64,000 nucleotides of DNA from contig NZ_JAGMWN010000013.1 of the NCBI RefSeq assembly GCF_017963645.1, positions 38,782 to 102,781 on the forward strand, in the 5' to 3' direction. Numbering within the stretch: the first letter of the stretch is position 1; each line of letters begins with the position of its first letter. The DNA is from Marivibrio halodurans. GTDB lineage: Bacteria; Pseudomonadota; Alphaproteobacteria; UBA8366; Aestuariispiraceae. This document shows positions 17,955 through 25,762 of the stretch, piece by piece. A model generated the notes under the pieces. That model did not search any database. It had not been told where the DNA came from and was given only the letters and a program-made list of their open reading frames with translations. The translations under genes and the position numbers were made by a program.

Positions 17955-18344
17955 TTGAGAAAAATTAAAGGATTCTGCGCCATACTGCCCGGGGCGTCGA
18001 TAACGCTGTTCGCCTGGATGACCGTGACGGCCCTGGCCGAGGAACGGATCACCATCGCGGCGATGAGCAAGCCCGAGATTCGCCTATATACCGTCGATGC
18101 GGAGCCTGCCGGCTCGCTCAAGCAGGGCTCGCCGGAAGCGGCCAATGTTTTCCCGCAATCCTATGCGAAGACGGATGTGAACGATTACGGCATGCTGCCG
18201 TTGGTGGTCGGCGATGTACTCTACTTCATCGACCCGTTGGTCGTTCAGACCAATACCGAACCCTTGAAATGTCCTACCGGGTCCTCCGTCGCGGGGGCGG
18301 GAGTGCGCAGCACCGCCGGATCCGGAAGCAAACTGTGCATGTAA
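17955..18344 (+). CDS. small secreted protein of unknown function
   Basis: A 129-aa protein read from a TTG start at 17955, supported by GGAGGGGG at 17945-17952. Basic residues (LRKIKGF) precede a hydrophobic stretch (CAILPGASITLFAWMTV) and a probable signal peptidase site after TALA. The mature part of about 95 residues begins EERITIAAMSKPEIRLYTVD and includes NDYGMLPLVVGDVLYFIDPL. Two cysteines near the C-terminus (KCPTG and KLCM) could form a disulfide. The family is not recognised. It lies between the CHASE2 gene and the M48 lipoprotein gene, which suggests it acts with them in the periplasm. An ATG 90 bases upstream is less likely as start. Confidence 0.65.
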   Translation: MRKIKGFCAILPGASITLFAWMTVTALAEERITIAAMSKPEIRLYTVDAEPAGSLKQGSPEAANVFPQSYAKTDVNDYGMLPLVVGDVLYFIDPLVVQTNTEPLKCPTGSSVAGAGVRSTAGSGSKLCM

Positions 18345-18386
18345 GGGTGGGGCGCGGCCGCGATATCTATTTTTGAGGGGGGCATA

Positions 18387-20183
18387 ATGATTGGAAGATT
18401 TCGCGTTTCCCGTTCGCGGGGCGCCGTGTTGGCACGTGCCATGGCGACCGGAGTCGGCGTCCTGATGCTCGCCGGCTGTCAGACGGGCAGCGATACGATC
18501 GATTCGATGAATCCCTTCGCCGACAGTGTCGATATCAGTTCCCGGATCGTCGACCAGTACCTCGAAGGGCAAGGCCTGCCGCCGGATTCATTCCCGGCGC
18601 CGGAAGATCGGCGGCGCGCGCCCGATCTTCTGCCTCCCGGCGTGGGGAGCGAGGTTGCCTATCGCGACCATTATGGCACGATCTCAGTTCCCGCCATGGA
18701 GGAATCGCTGAACGATATCCTGCAACGATTGCAGGCGACGCTTCCGGGCGACCCGCCGGCGGCACGGGTCTATATCGAGCCCGGTATGGGGTTCGCCGCC
18801 AGGGCGGAGCGGAGCGGGGCGATCTTCGTCACCTTCGGAACGGTGCTGGGCAAGGATGGAATCGGTTGGGAGGCCGAAGGCCTCAAGGACGATCATTTGG
18901 CCTTCCTGATCGCGCATGAGTACGCCCATATCCTGATGGATCATTTCGGCGACATCGAAACCGAACAGGACATGCTCAAGCTCGCGCAGATGGCGCGTGT
19001 GGGTTTGTTGGCGCGTAACAAGGTGGATGACGACCGCGACAGCGAGGATCTGGAGCGCAATATGCGCGCCCCGAACATCGCGCTCGCCGTCAGCGAGGCC
19101 TCGCTGTTGAGGACCTGGGGGCGATCCCAAGAATATGAGGCCGATCTTCTCGCCCATGATCTCATGGCCGCCGCCGGGTTCAACCCGCGCGATTCCTCCA
19201 ACGCGATCCGTCTGATTAAGGATGTCGATGACGTGGTGGGGCGCATCCCCTTCTTCAATTCGGAGGAATTCCAGTCGATTGCCGCGCAGACTCTGCAAGG
19301 TGGCCTCGATAAGGGAAATCTTGTCAGCCGCGCTTCTGACGCCGGGTTCGCTTTATTCCAACAAATGAGTAAAGAAGTTTTCGGCAAGGACCATCCAAGC
19401 CAGAACGAGCGCTTGGAGCAGTTGTCCCTCTATGACGAGAAGCAGTATCGGGAAGTGACGCGCGCCTATGTACCGCGTTTCGTAAAATCCAGTGACAGGA
19501 TGCTGCGCGATCTCTCCACCGATTCCCGGTTCCGGACCTGGGAGGCGGCCTATACCAGCACCCTGAAGGCGATCGCCCTTTCCGAGGAGACGGAATATCC
19601 CGTCACGGAAACGGGAGAGCCGGCGAAGCCCATTTTCGCCTCTGGCTTCGCGCGCACCTTCCGGGAAGCGCGTGCGGCTCTCGGCAGGACGGGGCAGGAG
19701 GACGCGTTCCTACGCGAACGCTTCGCCGAACTGCGCGAGCACGAGGGCGAGGACGAGACCGCCATCGATAATCTTGAATTAGTGGTCGGTGAGATGGGGG
19801 ACGACACCCCGTTGAAGACCCTTATCGAACTCGTGAACCGGCGACTGGATAGCGGGAAGATTGGTGAGGCTGGCGAGGCCGTGCGCGCCGCGGTCCTTAA
19901 CTATCCGGACGAACAGGCTTGGTATCCCAACAAGATCGCCGTGGAATTGCTCAGCGGCGACAGGGAGCAGGCACAACGCACATTTGATGCCTGTCAGCTT
20001 CAGGGCACTGTGACCACCACGATTGCTTGCCGGGAGGTCGCGCGCGGGAAAGGTCCGGGCTTCAACAAGAACAAGGATGCGGCACCCGCCCTTCTGGAGA
20101 GTGGCGGCAGCGTACCCACCGGTGGCGGTGCTACCGGCGGGGGAAGCATACAGAGCTTCATGCAGTCCCTGACCGGCACCTGA
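18387..20183 (+). CDS. M48-family metalloprotease lipoprotein
   Basis: A 598-aa predicted periplasmic Zn-protease anchored as a lipoprotein, with lipobox LAGC (cysteine at residue 31). The catalytic HExxH is AHEYAH with H177, E178 and H181. The third zinc ligand is E251 in QEYEADLLAHD, the M48 EAD motif. The C-terminal half has helical TPR-like segments (IGEAGEAVRAAVLNYPDEQA), as in BepA/LoiP-type quality-control proteases. The tail is Gly/Thr-rich. It is the last gene of the CHASE2 cluster, 42 bp after the small secreted gene. The substrate is unknown; outer-membrane or lipoprotein turnover is a reasonable guess. Confidence 0.88.
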   Translation: MIGRFRVSRSRGAVLARAMATGVGVLMLAGCQTGSDTIDSMNPFADSVDISSRIVDQYLEGQGLPPDSFPAPEDRRRAPDLLPPGVGSEVAYRDHYGTISVPAMEESLNDILQRLQATLPGDPPAARVYIEPGMGFAARAERSGAIFVTFGTVLGKDGIGWEAEGLKDDHLAFLIAHEYAHILMDHFGDIETEQDMLKLAQMARVGLLARNKVDDDRDSEDLERNMRAPNIALAVSEASLLRTWGRSQEYEADLLAHDLMAAAGFNPRDSSNAIRLIKDVDDVVGRIPFFNSEEFQSIAAQTLQGGLDKGNLVSRASDAGFALFQQMSKEVFGKDHPSQNERLEQLSLYDEKQYREVTRAYVPRFVKSSDRMLRDLSTDSRFRTWEAAYTSTLKAIALSEETEYPVTETGEPAKPIFASGFARTFREARAALGRTGQEDAFLRERFAELREHEGEDETAIDNLELVVGEMGDDTPLKTLIELVNRRLDSGKIGEAGEAVRAAVLNYPDEQAWYPNKIAVELLSGDREQAQRTFDACQLQGTVTTTIACREVARGKGPGFNKNKDAAPALLESGGSVPTGGGATGGGSIQSFMQSLTGT

Positions 20184-20233
20184 CGCGCGGGTATTGTTCG
20201 ACAATTTCCCTGGCCAATCCGCCCGGCGCATGG

Positions 20234-20262
20234 CTTGCGATGCGCCGTGGGTCTATCTATAT
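20234..20262 (+). promoter_or_regulatory. possible heat-shock (RpoH) promoter of htpG
   Basis: CTTGCG at 20234-20239 and CTATAT at 20257-20262 are separated by 17 bp. This resembles the alphaproteobacterial RpoH pattern of a CTTG -35 with a C/T-rich TATAT -10. It lies 65 bp upstream of the htpG ATG. HtpG is a classical heat-shock gene, which supports the call. Confidence 0.4.
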
Positions 20263-20327
20263 GCCGGTCCAGGTATTCCCCGAGGCTATCCGATAGAGCC
20301 GGAACGATTGGAGGAGACGGCGAGAAC

Positions 20328-22265
20328 ATGGCTGCCGAATCGAAAACGACGGGCGCGGGCCAGAGCGAAACCATGGGCTTCCAGGCGGAGGTTGGCCGCC
20401 TGCTGGATATCGTCGCGAACGCGCTTTATTCCGAGCGCGAGATTTTCCTGCGCGAATTGATCTCCAACGCCGCCGACGCGTGCGACAAGCTGCGTTATCT
20501 GGCGATCGAGACGCCCGAGCTTGCCGCCGGCGACAACGACTACGCCATCACGGTGACGGCCGACAAGGTGGCGCGCACGATCACCATCGCCGATAACGGC
20601 GTGGGCATGAACCGGGACGATCTGGTCGACAATCTGGGGACCATCGCGCGCTCGGGCACCTCCGCCTTCGTGGACCGGTTGACCGGCGACAAGAAGAAGG
20701 ATGTCAGCCTGATCGGTCAGTTCGGCGTGGGCTTCTATTCCGCCTTCATGGTGGCCGACGAGGTGAGCGTCACCGCGCGCCGCGCCGGCGAGGAAGAGGC
20801 CTGGCACTGGACCAGCGACGGCAAGAGTCAATTCACCATCGAGCCGGCCGAGAAGGCGACGCGCGGCACGCGCATCACCCTTCATCTGAAGGAGGATGCG
20901 GACGAGTTCCTGGAGCGCATGCGCCTGGAACGGATCATCAAGACCTATTCCGACCATATCCCCTTCCCGATCCGCCTTGCCATCGCGGGCGACGAGAAGG
21001 ACGAGGCGGAAAGCGCGGAGGAAACGCCCGCGCAGGTCAATGAGGGGTCGGCCCTGTGGACCCGGCCGAAGTCGGAGATCGACGACGCGCAATACAGCGC
21101 CTTCTACAAGCATGTCAGCCACGGCTTCGACGAGCCTTGGATGACGCTTCACTTCCGCGCGGAAGGCGTGATCGAATATACCGGCCTCGTCTTCGTGCCG
21201 ACGGAGCGGCCCTTCGATCTGTTCAACCCGGAACGGATGTCGAAGGTGAAGCTCTATGTGAAGCGGGTCTTCATCACCGAGGAATGCGACGAGCTGTTGC
21301 CGAGCTGGCTGCGCTTCCTGCGGGGCGTGATCGACAGCGAGGACCTGCCGCTCAACATCAGCCGCGAGATGCTGCAGAACAATCCGGTGGTGGCGAAGAT
21401 CCGCTCCGGGCTGGTCAAGCGCGTGCTGGGCGAGCTTGCCAAGAAGGCGGAGAAGGAGCCGGAAACCTATACTAAATTCTGGGAGAACTTCGGCCTTGTC
21501 CTCAAGGAAGGTCTCTATGAGAGCGCGGCCGACCGGGAGAGCCTGTTTCCGCTGACCCGCTTCGCCTCCACCACGGCGGATGGGTTGACCAGTCTCGACG
21601 ACTATATCGCGCGCATGAAGGACGGTCAGAAGGCGATCTACTACATCGCCGGCGATGACGCGGATAAGCTTCGCAAGAGTCCGCAGATCGAGGGCTTCGC
21701 GAAGAAGGGCGTCGAGGTCCTGCTGATGACCGATCCGGTCGACGAGTTCTGGATTCCCGCCTGCGGGGAATACAAGGGCCATGCCTTCAAGTCGGTCACC
21801 CGGGCCGGCGCCGACCTGTCCGACATCAAGGCGGACGATGCGCCGGACGCGGAGAAGGACGAGGACAAGGCGGAGGAAAGCAAGGATGGCGCGGTCGAGG
21901 GCCTCGCCATCGCGCTCAAGCTGAAGCTGGGCGAGACGGTGAAGGAGGTACGCGCCTCCGACCGGCTGACCAATTCGGCCGTCTGCCTCGTCGCGGATGA
22001 AAGCGGCATGGACATCCATCTGGAGCGCATGCTGCGCCAGCATAAGCAGTTGGATCAGGCGAGCCCGCGCATCCTCGAACTCAATCCCGACCATCCGCTG
22101 ATCAAGGCGCTGGCGTCGAAGGCCGGTGCCGACGGCACCGGCGATATCGGGGAGGCGGCGGAACTCCTCTACGATCAGGCGCTGATCGTGGAAGGAGAGC
22201 AGCCGAGCGATCCCTCGGCCTTCGCCCGGCGCCTGTCTGAGGTGATGGCGAAGGCGATCGGCTAG
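20328..22265 (+). CDS. htpG: molecular chaperone HtpG (Hsp90)
   Basis: A 645-aa cytoplasmic ATP-dependent chaperone. The N-terminal GHKL ATPase shows ALYSEREIFLRELISNAADA, ADNGVGMNRDDL, GTIARSGTSAF and GQFGVGFYSAFMVAD. The middle domain has LNISREMLQNNPVV with its conserved arginine, and the C-terminal dimerisation domain follows a charged linker (DAEKDEDKAEESKDG). ATG 20328 is preceded by GGAGGAG. The gene stands alone between the M48 lipoprotein and a convergent ModE-like regulator. Confidence 0.98.
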   Translation: MAAESKTTGAGQSETMGFQAEVGRLLDIVANALYSEREIFLRELISNAADACDKLRYLAIETPELAAGDNDYAITVTADKVARTITIADNGVGMNRDDLVDNLGTIARSGTSAFVDRLTGDKKKDVSLIGQFGVGFYSAFMVADEVSVTARRAGEEEAWHWTSDGKSQFTIEPAEKATRGTRITLHLKEDADEFLERMRLERIIKTYSDHIPFPIRLAIAGDEKDEAESAEETPAQVNEGSALWTRPKSEIDDAQYSAFYKHVSHGFDEPWMTLHFRAEGVIEYTGLVFVPTERPFDLFNPERMSKVKLYVKRVFITEECDELLPSWLRFLRGVIDSEDLPLNISREMLQNNPVVAKIRSGLVKRVLGELAKKAEKEPETYTKFWENFGLVLKEGLYESAADRESLFPLTRFASTTADGLTSLDDYIARMKDGQKAIYYIAGDDADKLRKSPQIEGFAKKGVEVLLMTDPVDEFWIPACGEYKGHAFKSVTRAGADLSDIKADDAPDAEKDEDKAEESKDGAVEGLAIALKLKLGETVKEVRASDRLTNSAVCLVADESGMDIHLERMLRQHKQLDQASPRILELNPDHPLIKALASKAGADGTGDIGEAAELLYDQALIVEGEQPSDPSAFARRLSEVMAKAIG

Positions 22266-22291
22266 GCGGCGGCCTTCTCGCGCGGCGGTCG

Positions 22292-22693
22292 TCAGGCCCC
22301 GGGGGTGATATCCGGCAGGCAGGCGCGCAGCGCCGCCATATCGTCCGCGATAGCGGCCTCGGTCCTGGTTTCCATCCGGCGGAAGGTGTCGAGCACCCGG
22401 TCTCCCATTGGGGTCAGCGCGGCGCCGCCTTGGGCCGAGCCGCCGCGCCGCGTCTCCACCAGCGGCTCGCGGAAGGCGGCGTTCATCGCCTCGACCAGGC
22501 TCCAGGCGCGCTTATAGCTCATCCGCAGCCGGCGGCCCGATGCCGCGATGGAGCCGGTTTCCCGGATACCCTCCAGGATGTCCGCCTTGCCCGGCCCGAT
22601 GGCGATGCCGTTCCCCAGGTCGAGGCGCAGGCGCGCGCCGGGCGGGCGGGGTGAGCGCCGGCTCATGCCGTATCCACCGTCGTCGCCCGCCAT
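22292..22693 (-). CDS. ModE-like winged-helix transcriptional regulator
   Basis: A 133-aa single-domain regulator resembling the N-terminal LysR-like DNA-binding domain of ModE. It shows LDLGNGIAIGPGKADILEGI, ETGSIAASGRRLRMSYKRAW and SLVEAMNAAF, followed by GGAALTPMGDRVLDTFRRME. The molybdate-binding MOP domains are absent, so the signal is unclear. ATG 22693 is chosen; a GTG four codons upstream and an ATG at 22666 are alternatives. It is divergent from the persulfide dioxygenase gene across about 250 bp and may control it (inference). Confidence 0.8.
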   Translation of the reverse strand: MAGDDGGYGMSRRSPRPPGARLRLDLGNGIAIGPGKADILEGIRETGSIAASGRRLRMSYKRAWSLVEAMNAAFREPLVETRRGGSAQGGAALTPMGDRVLDTFRRMETRTEAAIADDMAALRACLPDITPGA

Positions 22694-22830
22694 CGTGTCC
22701 GCCACCGAGACGGTCGCGTGGCGTGCCGTCGGTTTCTCATCATGACCGCTCTCCCGTTGTTTCGTTCGGGACGCTTCGTCCCCACCCTTCCATCCCTACC
22801 CCAGGCGCCCGGGACTTGGCGAGAGGGCGG

Positions 22831-22858
22831 GCGTCGGGCCGGTGGCGTCGGGCCGGTG
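22831..22858. repeat. 14-bp tandem direct repeat
   Basis: GCGTCGGGCCGGTG occurs twice head to tail in the divergent region between the ModE-like regulator and the persulfide dioxygenase. A third partial copy (GCGCGGCGTCG) follows. It may be a replication slippage product or a pair of binding sites. Confidence 0.6.
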
Positions 22859-22947
22859 GCGCGGCGTCGTACCACATCGCGTATTGCTTGCTATTCGTCT
22901 CGTTCGGACGTTCCCTTGACGGGGCACCGTGAGTGAAGGAGTGCGCG

Positions 22948-23808
22948 ATGACGCCGGAAATCGAGACCTTCTTCGATGAGGCAACCAACACCGCCACGCA
23001 TTTGGCCCACGATCCGGGAAGCGGGCGGGCGGTGGTGATCGACCCCGTGCTCGACTATGACGCGGCGTCGGGGCGGACGGGCCGTGCATCGGCCGACCGC
23101 GTGATCGCGCGGGTCGAGGCGCTCGGCCTTCAGGTCGATTGGATACTGGAAACCCACGCCCATGCCGATCACCTGACGGCCGCCCCTTATCTCAAGCAGC
23201 GGCTGGGCGCGCGGATCGGGATCGGCGCGCGGATCACCGAGGTACAGGCGATCTTCGCCACGCTCTTCAACGCCGGCGATGATTTCGAGCCGGACGGCCG
23301 GCAATTCGACCGGCTGTTCGAGGACGAGGACCACCTTTCCGTCGGTGGCATGGACATCCGCGTCCTGCACACGCCCGGCCATACGCCGGCCTGCGTCACC
23401 TATGTGATCGGCGGGGCGGCGTTCGTCGGCGATACGCTCTTCATGCCGGATCACGGGACGGCGCGCTGCGACTTTCCGGGCGGGGATGCGGCCATGCTGT
23501 ACCGCTCGATCAGGCGGCTTTTCACGTTGGGCGACGGGATGCGGCTGCTGCTCTGTCACGATTACGCGCCCGGTGGACGGGCTTATGAATGGGAAACGAC
23601 CGTCGGCGCCCAGCGGGCGCAGAACCGTCAGGCGCGCGACGGGATCGACGAGGCCGAATTCGTGCGCCTGCGCGAGGAGCGCGACGCCACGCTGGCCGTG
23701 CCGGCGCTTCTGCTGCCCGCCATTCAGGTTAATATGCGCGCCGGTGACTTCCCGCCGGCGGAGGATAACGGGACCGTCTATCTGAAAATCCCGATCGATC
23801 GGTTCTGA
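22948..23808 (+). CDS. persulfide dioxygenase-type MBL-fold hydrolase (ETHE1/Blh-like)
   Basis: A 286-aa metallo-beta-lactamase-fold enzyme of the ETHE1 / beta-lactamase-hydrolase-like group, which oxidises glutathione persulfide to sulfite with a mononuclear iron. Motifs are LETHAHADHLTAAPYLKQR, RVLHTPGHTPACVTYV, FVGDTLFMPDHGTARCDFPG, LCHDYAPGGR and the C-terminal PAIQVNMRAGDFPPAEDNG, the last typical of this group. ATG 22948 is preceded by AAGGAG with 6-base spacing, so the GTG at 22933 is unlikely. Two YeeE/YedE genes follow, indicating sulfide/persulfide handling. Confidence 0.9.
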   Translation: MTPEIETFFDEATNTATHLAHDPGSGRAVVIDPVLDYDAASGRTGRASADRVIARVEALGLQVDWILETHAHADHLTAAPYLKQRLGARIGIGARITEVQAIFATLFNAGDDFEPDGRQFDRLFEDEDHLSVGGMDIRVLHTPGHTPACVTYVIGGAAFVGDTLFMPDHGTARCDFPGGDAAMLYRSIRRLFTLGDGMRLLLCHDYAPGGRAYEWETTVGAQRAQNRQARDGIDEAEFVRLREERDATLAVPALLLPAIQVNMRAGDFPPAEDNGTVYLKIPIDRF

Positions 23809-23848
23809 CCCCCGCGCCGCCCCATCCGGGCCTTGGAAGGACGATGCC

Positions 23849-24298
23849 ATGACACCTTACGCGGATTGGATTTCGGGCGCCCTCGGTGGCGCGTTGATCG
23901 GCCTCTCGGCGCTCGCGCTGCTGGCCCTGATGGGACGGATCGCCGGTATCAGCGGCATCGCCGGCGCGCTGGTCGAGGGGCGGCGCGATGGGTTCGGCTG
24001 GCGGCTGGCCTTTGTCGCCGGGCTGGTTGCCGGCCCCTTGCTCCATGCGGTCTTGCGCGGTGGGGAGGCGGTGGCCGTGCGCCTCGATGTGGGGTGGCCC
24101 TGGCTGATTCTCGGCGGGTTGCTCGTCGGGTTCGGGACGCGGCTGGGAAGCGGCTGCACCAGCGGGCACGGTGTCTGCGGGCTGGCGCGGTTGAGCCCCC
24201 GGTCCCTCGCCGCGGTCGCGACCTTCTTCGCGGTCGCGCTCGCCGTCGTCCTGGTCACGCGCCGGGTGCTCGGCCCGGCCGCCGGATTCGGAGGATAG
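23849..24298 (+). CDS. YeeE/YedE-family sulfur transporter component (first half)
   Basis: A 149-aa membrane protein with about four hydrophobic helices (GALGGALIGLSALALLALMG, LAFVAGLVAGPLLHAVL). The family hallmark GTRLGSGCTSGHGVCGLARL contains the conserved cysteines that carry the sulfur compound. YeeE/YedE proteins import thiosulfate or related sulfur species. In this split form two short subunits correspond to one long YeeE. The gene is 3 bp from its partner and 40 bp after the persulfide dioxygenase. Confidence 0.9.
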   Translation: MTPYADWISGALGGALIGLSALALLALMGRIAGISGIAGALVEGRRDGFGWRLAFVAGLVAGPLLHAVLRGGEAVAVRLDVGWPWLILGGLLVGFGTRLGSGCTSGHGVCGLARLSPRSLAAVATFFAVALAVVLVTRRVLGPAAGFGG

Positions 24299-24301
24299 GC
24301 G

Positions 24302-24739
24302 ATGCGGATTCAGCGCATTCTCGCGGGGGCGGGCGCCGGGTTGCTCTTCGGGCTGGGGCTCGCGCTTTCCGGTATGATGGATCCGGCCCGGGTGATCGGC
24401 TTCCTGGATGTCGGGCGCCTTGTGGGGGCGGGCGTCTGGGACCCGACACTTGGCTTTGTCATGGGCGGCGCGTTGCTGGTGACGCTGCCGGGTTTCGCGT
24501 TGATGCGCCGGCGGGGGGCGCCGCTGCTGGCGGATCGGTTCGAATGGCCCAGCCGCCGGGATATCGACCGGCGCCTCCTTCTCGGCGCGGTGCTGTTCGG
24601 CGCTGGATGGGGGCTCGTCGGGTTCTGTCCGGGGCCGGCCTTGGCCGCCCTGTCCAGTGGCCTTGCCCCCGTTTTCATCTTCGTTGCCGCGATGGTCGCA
24701 GGGTTCCTTCTGTTCCGCCTATTGGCCGGGGGGAAGTAG
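24302..24739 (+). CDS. YeeE/YedE-family sulfur transporter component (DUF6691, second half)
   Basis: A 145-aa membrane protein. The start MRIQRILAGAGAGLLFGLGL, the segment LSGMMDPARVIGFLDV and the C-terminal half-motif FGAGWGLVGFCPGPALAALS are the signatures of the second member of split YeeE/YedE pairs. The conserved cysteine in GFCPGP would face the one in the partner's GCTSGHG. The two genes are almost contiguous, consistent with a heteromeric transporter. It is convergent with the aldo/keto reductase gene, with only 2 bp between stops. Confidence 0.9.
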   Translation: MRIQRILAGAGAGLLFGLGLALSGMMDPARVIGFLDVGRLVGAGVWDPTLGFVMGGALLVTLPGFALMRRRGAPLLADRFEWPSRRDIDRRLLLGAVLFGAGWGLVGFCPGPALAALSSGLAPVFIFVAAMVAGFLLFRLLAGGK

Positions 24740-24741
24740 CG

Positions 24742-25722
24742 TCAGCGCTGTTCCTCCAACCGGTCGGTCGCGGGCGGCGGCGTGCGGGATAGGGCGGCGA
24801 TCTCCCGCCACAATCCTTCATCCATGCCGACCGAGACGGAGGCGAGCGAGGGGCGCAGTTGCTCGACCGACCGCGCGCCGACGATCGGGCAGGTGATGCC
24901 GGGATGGAAGCCCGCCCAGGCGACGGCGAGGCTGACAGGATGCACGCCGCGCGCATCGGCGAAGGCGGTGAAGGCCTCGGCCACGTCATAGTACCAGGCT
25001 TCGTCATAGCGCTTGGCGTATTCCCCGTTGGTGACGAGGCGCGTGCCCTCCGGCTTGCCGTCGCGGCGGTATTTCCCGGTCAGGAGACCGCCGCCGTTCG
25101 GGCCGTAGCTGATGACGCCCAGCCCCTCGGCCTCGGCCAGCGGCAGGATTTCCACCTCCGCCTGGCGTTTCACCAGATTGTACATCGGCTGGATCACGTC
25201 GAGGCGCGCCCACCCCCGCGCCGCCTGGATGCCGAGCGCCTTGGCGATCTGCCAGGCGGCGAAGTTGCTGGCGCCGAGATAGAGCACCTTGCCGTCGCGC
25301 ACCAACTGCTCCAGCGCCCGCAGCGTTTCCTCCAACGGCGTGTCCTGGTCCCAGCGATGCAGGAACAGGACGTCGAGCCGGTCCGTGTCGAGACGCTTCA
25401 GGCTCGCCTCCACCGCGCGGGCGATGTGCCGGCGGTTGAGGCCGCGGGCATTGATATCGACCCCCTCCTTGCCGACCGGCATGGCGAGCTTCGAAGTCAG
25501 GACGATCGCGTCGCGTTCATGCGCGATCAGCCGTCCCAGGATCTCCTCCGCCGCGCCGCCGTTATAGGTGTCGGCGCAATCGAAGAAATTGATCCCCGCC
25601 TCGCGGCAGGCGGCATAAAGACGGCCGGCCTCGGCCGCGTCGGCGTCCCCGCCGAAGGACATGGTGCCGTAGCAGAGTTGGGACACCTGCACACCCGTGC
25701 GGCCCAGCCAACGCATCTCCAT
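24742..25722 (-). CDS. aldo/keto reductase
   Basis: A 326-aa NADPH-dependent oxidoreductase fold. The start MEMRWLGRTGVQVSQLCYGT is followed by the active-site segment FFDCADTYNGGAAEE (Asp and Tyr). The lysine lies in VLTSKLAM and the histidine in LDVLFLHRWD. The C-terminal cofactor region includes CPIVGARSVEQLRPSL. The substrate is unknown. An AAAGGA Shine-Dalgarno precedes ATG 25722 on the minus strand. It lies downstream of serA in the same direction, 40 bp apart, and may be cotranscribed with it. Confidence 0.94.
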   Translation of the reverse strand: MEMRWLGRTGVQVSQLCYGTMSFGGDADAAEAGRLYAACREAGINFFDCADTYNGGAAEEILGRLIAHERDAIVLTSKLAMPVGKEGVDINARGLNRRHIARAVEASLKRLDTDRLDVLFLHRWDQDTPLEETLRALEQLVRDGKVLYLGASNFAAWQIAKALGIQAARGWARLDVIQPMYNLVKRQAEVEILPLAEAEGLGVISYGPNGGGLLTGKYRRDGKPEGTRLVTNGEYAKRYDEAWYYDVAEAFTAFADARGVHPVSLAVAWAGFHPGITCPIVGARSVEQLRPSLASVSVGMDEGLWREIAALSRTPPPATDRLEEQR

Positions 25723-25762
25723 CGGTCGTTCCTTTCCCTCTCGGCCCCCTTGCGGGGCGGCG

